In this document: positions 54,336-64,000 of the stretch, piece by piece
How the letters are laid out: each line of letters opens with the position of its first letter
How positions within the stretch are numbered: position 1 is the stretch's first letter
Origin: Ramazzottius varieornatus
Lineage: Eukaryota; Tardigrada; Eutardigrada; Parachela; Ramazzottiidae
NCBI GenBank assembly: GCA_001949185.1
Contig: BDGG01000007.1
Span: 186,001 to 250,000 of the forward strand
Reading direction: 5' to 3'
DNA: 64,000 nt
Translations under genes and position numbers: made by a program
Notes under the pieces: model-generated
The model's input: the letters and a program-made list of their open reading frames with translations, nothing else
What the model was told of the DNA's origin: nothing
Databases searched by the model: none

Positions 54336-55318
54336 CTAGTTCGTTGGTGGACCTACTCGTACCTCACGATGTTTCTTCAGGGCGTTGGCGTACCAAGCCA
54401 ACTGCCGACACATGGTATCACCGGCTCTGGTCAAATACCCACCTGTAGTTTCCTCACCATCTTCCAGAATGGTTTCGTGAACTCTGGGCACCACTAAGAA
54501 AAATATTGAACGACGAGTTTAACTCAGAGCACTTCTCCGGTATCGAACAACAAAGCATGATAGTCTCTTACCAAGCATTGCGGGAACATGGACGGTTCTC
54601 AGCTCAGACAGGAACTGCCTCAGCTGCATGGCCGCTCGGATACCTCCAAACTTGCCTACAAAGACCTTCCTTTTCATTCACCTAGTAAAGAAAATTTAAA
54701 TGCCTTACGCTGAATTTTCGAATTCAAGTACGGACAATCAGACGGGAAGTCAGACAAAAGATTTACCTGCGGAATAAGTTACGATGGCGCTTGGACGGTA
54801 CGCATAACTAGAACGAAAAAACAACAGGTTCAAGAGACTAACCTTCAGTTTTTCGGAAAAACTGGACGTACGAGGACTGCGGAAAGTTTCCCATGAGGGA
54901 AGATGAGGCGGGACTGATGGCTGAATTGTATTCAGCTGCCACCACGACGAAGCCATCCGCGGCTTTGATCTTCTCGTTGATGTGGTGGAGAATAGCAGGA
55001 ACCTGCCTCGGGTTACTGTAAAAATGCAGAGGCTGGATGACTTCTCCCAAGTTCAACTCTTTCGGGTCGAGAACTTCCACTGAATGATGCCGCGTTTCCA
55101 ATAACTGCAGAAACAACTACCAGTATCTCCGTCGACCCAATCATGTCGCTGGTCAAACACGAACCGTATGCGCGATATGGCACGTCATACGGGACACAGT
55201 CAACTATTTTCGTCGATCTAACCTTTTGGACAAATCTACCCACTCGCGCGGCCATCCCATTCCTCCTCACGCTCCCCACGAAAACGAGAAAACGTAACTG
55301 CGATCCCTGAGCCGTCAT
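54336..55318 (-). CDS. NAD(P)H-dependent FMN reductase-like flavoprotein
   Basis: Five exons (55223-55318, 54872-55104, 54767-54807, 54572-54655, 54336-54493) all join in phase to give 203 residues. LRFLVFVGSVRRNGMAARVG is the phosphate-binding start of the flavodoxin-like FMN_red fold (G-S-x-R). ADGFVVVAAEYNSAISPASS then SLMGNFP matches the P-E-Y-N-x-S/G-x-x block that contacts the flavin ring, and SAGKFGGIRAAMQLRQFLSE is the second FMN-binding loop. The C-terminus is EDGEETTGGYLTRAGDTMCR then QLAWYANALKKHRE. It probably reduces FMN, quinones or similar electron acceptors in the cytosol, as SsuE/Lot6-type proteins do. The family assignment is firm; the substrate is not. Confidence 0.85.
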
Positions 55319-55979
55319 GGGTGAGTATGCATCATCATCCCTAACAAGATATTGCCAACTAAAGCAAACAGCAGTTCACCACTGGCAGAAATAGCACAGA
55401 AATTCCTCCCTCCAGCTGTGTCTGACTCCCCTACACAATCTTAAATTCCGCTGCTCTCGCTCGAGATTATGGAGCTCTACATCCAGAGAGGAACATGTCT
55501 ATTGGGCCAAGAACAGGAATCCCTTGGGAACAACTAGACAGGAAAGAGAACTGAGGAAAAATATTGAAGAATGAAATTTTGAAAGTTTAAATTCGGATTC
55601 TTTTACCGATGCGTCAAGCATTGATTCTTGATTGTACAAAGCAGTATCTTGATCAAGTTTGATTGATGTGGGCGATAGCACCGCAAGACTGCTGCAGCAG
55701 GGTTCTCCAGACTCTACAGAACTCCGCTCCAGCCTTCCATCGGCATCAGCTTCTCCACAACACGTTATTCGCTTCACTGCGGAAATTGTTTACTCCGAAG
55801 GAACCATCTTTGGATCTTAGCTGATCAGAACTATACTCTGAACTGACACGATACTGAACTACTACCATCAAAAAATGAAAGATAGGACGACAGCGACTCA
55901 ACGAACAACAGTTTCTTACAATTAAACCCAATGTTAAAAAACAAGAAACGCGATGCGGTACTGGAAATCCTGGAATTAC

Positions 55980-57364
55980 CTATGTGGATTCCAAGCATTC
56001 CTCAAGAACCACCTTCTTTGTAAGAAGATCTATCAAGATCTGCTGCTGTTGTCTCAGGGTTTCCAGCAGGTGCGTTCTCTCCACGTGATCCATTTCCTGC
56101 TTCCGCTTCTCCATTTCCAGTTTCTCTTTGTCGAAGGCCAGACGTTCCTTCTCTAATTCCATCCTTTCTTCTTCCAGTCTGAGCTTGGCTTCCTGTACCT
56201 CCACATCCTTCTTCCACCGCGCTTCTTCCAGCTGATATGTTCTCAAGGCTATCGTATCATGAACTTCGAGCTCTTTCCTCTTCAGCTCTATTTCGTCCCT
56301 TCCCATGCCGAGCTCCTGCTTGTTCGAACCCGAGGCAGTAGAAGGAGTTGCGGCAGCCTCGACGAAGGGATCTGCTGCTGATAGAGCTCGCATCAGCTTG
56401 GCGGGTGTGGTTTCTTCTTCAACCATGTGCACTGGCAGCACTGGAAAAAGAAGTTATCAAACGGCGTCAAAATTAAAACCCACACATTTACTTTGACTTT
56501 GATTGAGCGTCTTGGTCACCAGACTGCACATTGACTTACAGACACAGGCTCAAGAAACCAATCAACACAACTGTTAAATGGTTGCATTAGCACATTTTTG
56601 GCTTACCGTTGGCAATGGATCGTTTCCCATTGCCATTCGGAATCGTTGCGGTCAGAACGACTTCAGCTGTGGAATGTCCGTGGGACCTTCGGCTGTTCTG
56701 CTGGGAGATAGTCAAAGAGGCTTGGCGAAGAAGAGCTTCGTTCGTTTGTGCCTGGTCGGAAACGGCGTTGATGCTCTTCATGGCCGTAATCTGCGTCAGA
56801 AGTTCCACCATTTCTGGTTGGGAGTTCATAGTCTGGCCACAGATGGAGCGCCTCCGGGCGTCCTCAGAAGCAAAGGTGCGTAGAAGACGAGCTAATCGAT
56901 CTTGACAGCTTTTCGTCGTGCAGTCGAAGCCCATTTGCCGCAGAGATCCTTCGATCTGGTCCCATGCTTGACCACGCTGGCCGCGCGCACCGTAGGGATT
57001 TTGCGCCACGACTTGACGCAGCATACACAAGTCTTCTTCCACGGTAAAGTGGTGGCGGCTTTTCGGACTAGGTGCGAGACGTTCTTCTTCCTCCTCTCCG
57101 ACTTCTTGCATGGACTCGCTGGGCTCATCATGTTGGTTTGTGACGAGAAACTCATCCATCGGAGTGCCCTCGTCTGCAAAAGCTCAGCATTATTTCGAGA
57201 CATGCGCCAGCAAACCCATGCAACCGAAGAGTAACACGTATCGAGGCGCTCAGCCAGCGAGAAACTGTGTGAACCGGTAACGCCGACTCGCACCACCCAC
57301 ATACGTATACCCAACTAACTTGTTTACCTGCTGTTTCAGTATGCAGGTCGGTGTCGGCCTTCAT
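55980..57364 (-). CDS. Myb/SANT-like DNA-binding protein with coiled coil
   Basis: Exons 57328-57364, 56607-57173 and 55980-56440 (minus) join in phase to give about 354 residues; a further 5' exon around 57495-57540 (MVEEDGKQVITEQAEY) is possible but its phase does not fit. After an acidic start, SRHHFTVEEDLCMLRQVVAQ, then GQAWDQIEGSLRQ and KSCQDRLARLLRTF, form a Myb/SANT-like helix-turn-helix with the spaced W and F/L residues. A Ser/Gln linker follows, then a long coiled coil (EEARWKKDVEVQEAKLRLEE, ELEKERLAFDKEKLEMEKRK) ending in a leucine-rich tail. This layout is common in transposon-derived regulators, so domestication from a Harbinger-type Myb protein is plausible. Confidence 0.65.
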
Positions 57365-58505
57365 GCCCACCGGCTGAGCTCACTTTAACACTGACAGCCC
57401 CCTTTGATTCATTTTCCTGATTCATTGAAACGTACAACGAATATAAATTCAACGTCATCTCACCGTATTCGGCCTGTTCCGTGATGACTTGCTTCCCGTC
57501 CTCCTCGACCATCGAGAGTCTGGGATGGAGAACTGACCAGCGGGTCAAACAAAAGGAGGCGAGTCGAATCGAGAGGACCAGGTGGGACGAGTTGGAGAGC
57601 GACGTCGAGTGGAATCCGAAAATCAAACTTTCTTCGAGTGTTTTACGAAGTCGCTGTGACTGTTCAAGCCGGGTAAAAATCGCAGTTGTCTGATTCAACT
57701 CAACGCACGTGTACTGCTCAGCTGGTTCCTACTGTTCCTCGCGTTCACTGGTAGCGGCCCCACCCATCCGGATCCGTATCAGGTCCGTGCCAGCCTATCG
57801 CTGATAGTCCCCGCCGTTTTTCTTCTCAAAATCTTCCGATTCCGAACACTGTAGAGCTGCAGTACCGCACCGTTTGCATACAACGGAGTGCCAAAATGCA
57901 GACTGACTCAGCAGTCGCCGTAGATAGAGGATAAACACCCATCAACATTTGCATCGAAGGTCGGAAAATCAAGTCATGAGCTGACTTTCTACGAACCACA
58001 AATTGCAGAAATACTCTGAGCCGCATCGCGGAAGGCATTATTCTCAGATTTCGGAGCTCTAAAACATTCAAAAAATGCTTACAGGTGTAATGGCTTTCTC
58101 GTGAGAATCCGACGGAAACGTCTGTTCAATTGATTTATTCATTTGGTTGGATGGTCGGTGACGTAACGAACATTCGCTCCGCCTCGATATTCACGCAACA
58201 CAATCAATCAACCGTTTACGCCTGTGTCCCACTCTCCGGCAAGGCGACGTACAGCAGCTCATCAGTGCTTCCGAACTCCCGAGCGCTTTCTTACTAGAAT
58301 CTGACCAGAAAAATTCCCATATTCGGAAGTCTGAAGACTTGAGAAGAGCTAAATTTGGTCAGACTGCACTTCCTGTATACAAAAGGCATCCGAAATCAGG
58401 AAGAGAGAAACTTACAAAAATCGGAATAAAACTAAAAATACTTATAGTAGCATGGAGTCACTTGTTAAAGTGCTTCTTCTAGACTCGAAGAGAGTCTAAA
58501 TCAAT
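57365..58505. other. No clear gene between Myb-like gene and MCM3
   Basis: Holds a possible 5' exon of the Myb-like gene (57495-57540, minus). No other family signature is visible. Confidence 0.4.
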
Positions 58506-62835
<4,330 letters not shown>

Positions 62836-63390
62836 CTTTCCGAAATGAAGCTGTAGTATCAGTAACCTTAAGGAGTCAGCAGACTTTGCATGGAACCCTC
62901 AGTATCAAGAAGTATGAATGGATGAGAAGAAAGAAATCCAACTATTCAAACACATGGGAAATCAACAAGTTACAAGTACGAGTAGAATTAATTTTTAAAA
63001 TACCCCTCCGCGCAAGAGGAGCTTAGGGTGCGGGATGTCTTAGCTAGACAGCCTACGCACATCTGCGTGGGCCGGCTGATGGTATGCCGTGCGGGATTTC
63101 TCGGCTGGTTCATCCCTGTGGGAGAGATTAGTAGAAACCAACAAAGTCGGAAAAAGGCGCGCTTCCTCGTCCGGCTCAGCTTGCGCATGACGTTTACGGT
63201 CAGTTGGTCCAGTGACCGCAGTGCATTACTCAGTGGTCAGTGAAGTGCGCTCCGTTGAGCAAAACCTGCACAAGCTCGCCATTCACGCCATGTTCAGTTG
63301 CACTGGCATGCCGAGGCCTGGTTAGGTTTTGCAAACTTGCTCGTCAGTGCAGCTGTATTGATCTTCGTCTTCCAGAATCTGATTATTTGA
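62836..63390. promoter_or_regulatory. MCM3 5' flank
   Basis: About 550 bases upstream of the MCM3 start with no convincing gene. It presumably holds the MCM3 promoter; I cannot name individual sites. Confidence 0.35.
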
Positions 63391-63652
63391 TACAGTCCTA
63401 CCTGTGAGATGTGAAAATTGCTTCTTCTGCAACCGAACAGCGTTTCTGCACGAGACTGCTGGCCATTCACTGGGCAGCACGATCAGCTGTTCGACGTCCG
63501 GTTATGACTTGACCTGATCGAGTAATCAAGCGCATGTCCGATCAGCTGGTCGGTCTCATGCGAACAGCATGGCGAGCAGCCCCGTGTATACACTTACCGT
63601 CCGGGACTGAAATCGGGCGTTTGAACTGTCACATCTCACAGGTATGACTGTA
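63391..63652. repeat. Terminal-inverted-repeat element, 262 bp
   Basis: TACAGTCCTACCTGTGAGAT (then GTGA) at the left and (TCAC) ATCTCACAGGTATGACTGTA at the right are near-perfect 24-bp inverted repeats. The interior has GATCAGCTG-type short palindromes. No coding frame; MITE-like. Confidence 0.85.
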
Positions 63653-63785
63653 CCTGGATAACTGGCTTTCTAACTTCCCAACTCAGAAATTCCCGTTCCT
63701 GGAGTAGTTTTCTCACCCCTCCACCGAAACTGTCTATCGCGAAAAGCTTAACCTTTGTTCTTCGCAGATTCCATGAGTAGTTGCG

Positions 63786-63908
63786 ATGTCGGAGGGGAAA
63801 AGTGTAAGGGCGGAGGTTGCCGTGACAGAGGGGAAGATGGATGTCGCGATCGCCGAAGAAGACCGAGCTCCGAAACGTCGTCGCCCGGTCGCTCCTGCTT
63901 CGCCGTAG
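63786..63908 (+). CDS. Short basic ORF, possible 5' exon of a divergent gene
   Basis: ATG at 63786 opens a 40-codon frame, MSEGKSVRAEVAVTEGKMDV then AIAEEDRAPKRRRPVAPASP, with an NLS-like PKRRRP. It ends at TAG 63906-63908, near the window edge and divergent from MCM3. A donor-like AGT|GTAAGG lies after codon 6, so it could also be a first exon. I do not recognise it, and no homology or downstream exon is available within the window. Confidence 0.25.
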   Translation: MSEGKSVRAEVAVTEGKMDVAIAEEDRAPKRRRPVAPASP

Positions 63909-64000
63909 AAACGTGCTCAGAGCAAGCCTTATCGCACGGGGTTCTGCACCATAGACGTTTTTCACATTGAATTATCCGACGAGTAACTACTACCACGGCT

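Overview
The window is eukaryotic animal DNA: genes are split by many short introns with GT..AG borders, AATAAA polyadenylation signals follow some stop codons, and invertebrate families (7TM receptors, SUEL lectins, M13 peptidase, gustatory-type receptor) sit among DNA transposons. I infer a small-genome ecdysozoan. A eutardigrade is my best guess, because of the compact genes and because an extra MRE11 copy fits the MRE11 expansion reported for tardigrades. No species can be fixed from the sequence alone.

Layout. 0-13 kb: a 3' CDS end; a truncated GPR158/179-like ectodomain copy (-); an F-box-like gene (+); a gene with a SYGQ-rich, FET-like low-complexity tail (-); MRE11 without its first catalytic motifs (+); a BTB/POZ gene (+); and a second GPR158-like gene (-) that ends before any 7TM region. 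12.8-24.4 kb is a mobile-element district: hAT remnant, 7TM-receptor fragment, a 5.4-kb block bounded by 242-bp inverted repeats and holding piggyBac and Tc1/mariner remnants plus an unrecognised 109-aa three-exon gene, then a decayed Helitron. 24.6-30.4 kb: two tandem secreted SUEL-type lectins, a type II membrane DXD glycosyltransferase and an intact rhodopsin-like receptor (all -). 30.4-43.3 kb is gene-poor and full of foldback palindromes, with a decayed gustatory-type receptor and a LINE tail. 43.3-45.6 kb: a six-exon gene predicted to join a Ser/Thr kinase to a GH19 chitinase domain. 46.5-54 kb: a frame-broken 7TM receptor, a tyrosine-recombinase remnant and an M13 (neprilysin-like) peptidase. 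54.3-62.8 kb (all -): NAD(P)H-dependent FMN reductase-like gene, Myb/SANT coiled-coil gene and complete MCM3.

Two signals stand out. First, a hairpin repeat (AAGTGGCGCAC..GTGCGCCACTT followed by a GAAAACGATCTTGTCAAG-like trailer) recurs about twelve times, almost always inside introns (MRE11, MCM3, GPR158-like genes). In one case the whole 110-bp intron is the repeat, which resembles an introner. Second, the kinase/GH19 fusion has consistent reading phase across every exon junction.

Exon borders were read by eye from splice consensus and checked by phase. Where phase failed or exons are missing, this is stated. The genes share no obvious single pathway; MCM3 (replication licensing helicase) and MRE11 (break repair) are the only functionally related pair.
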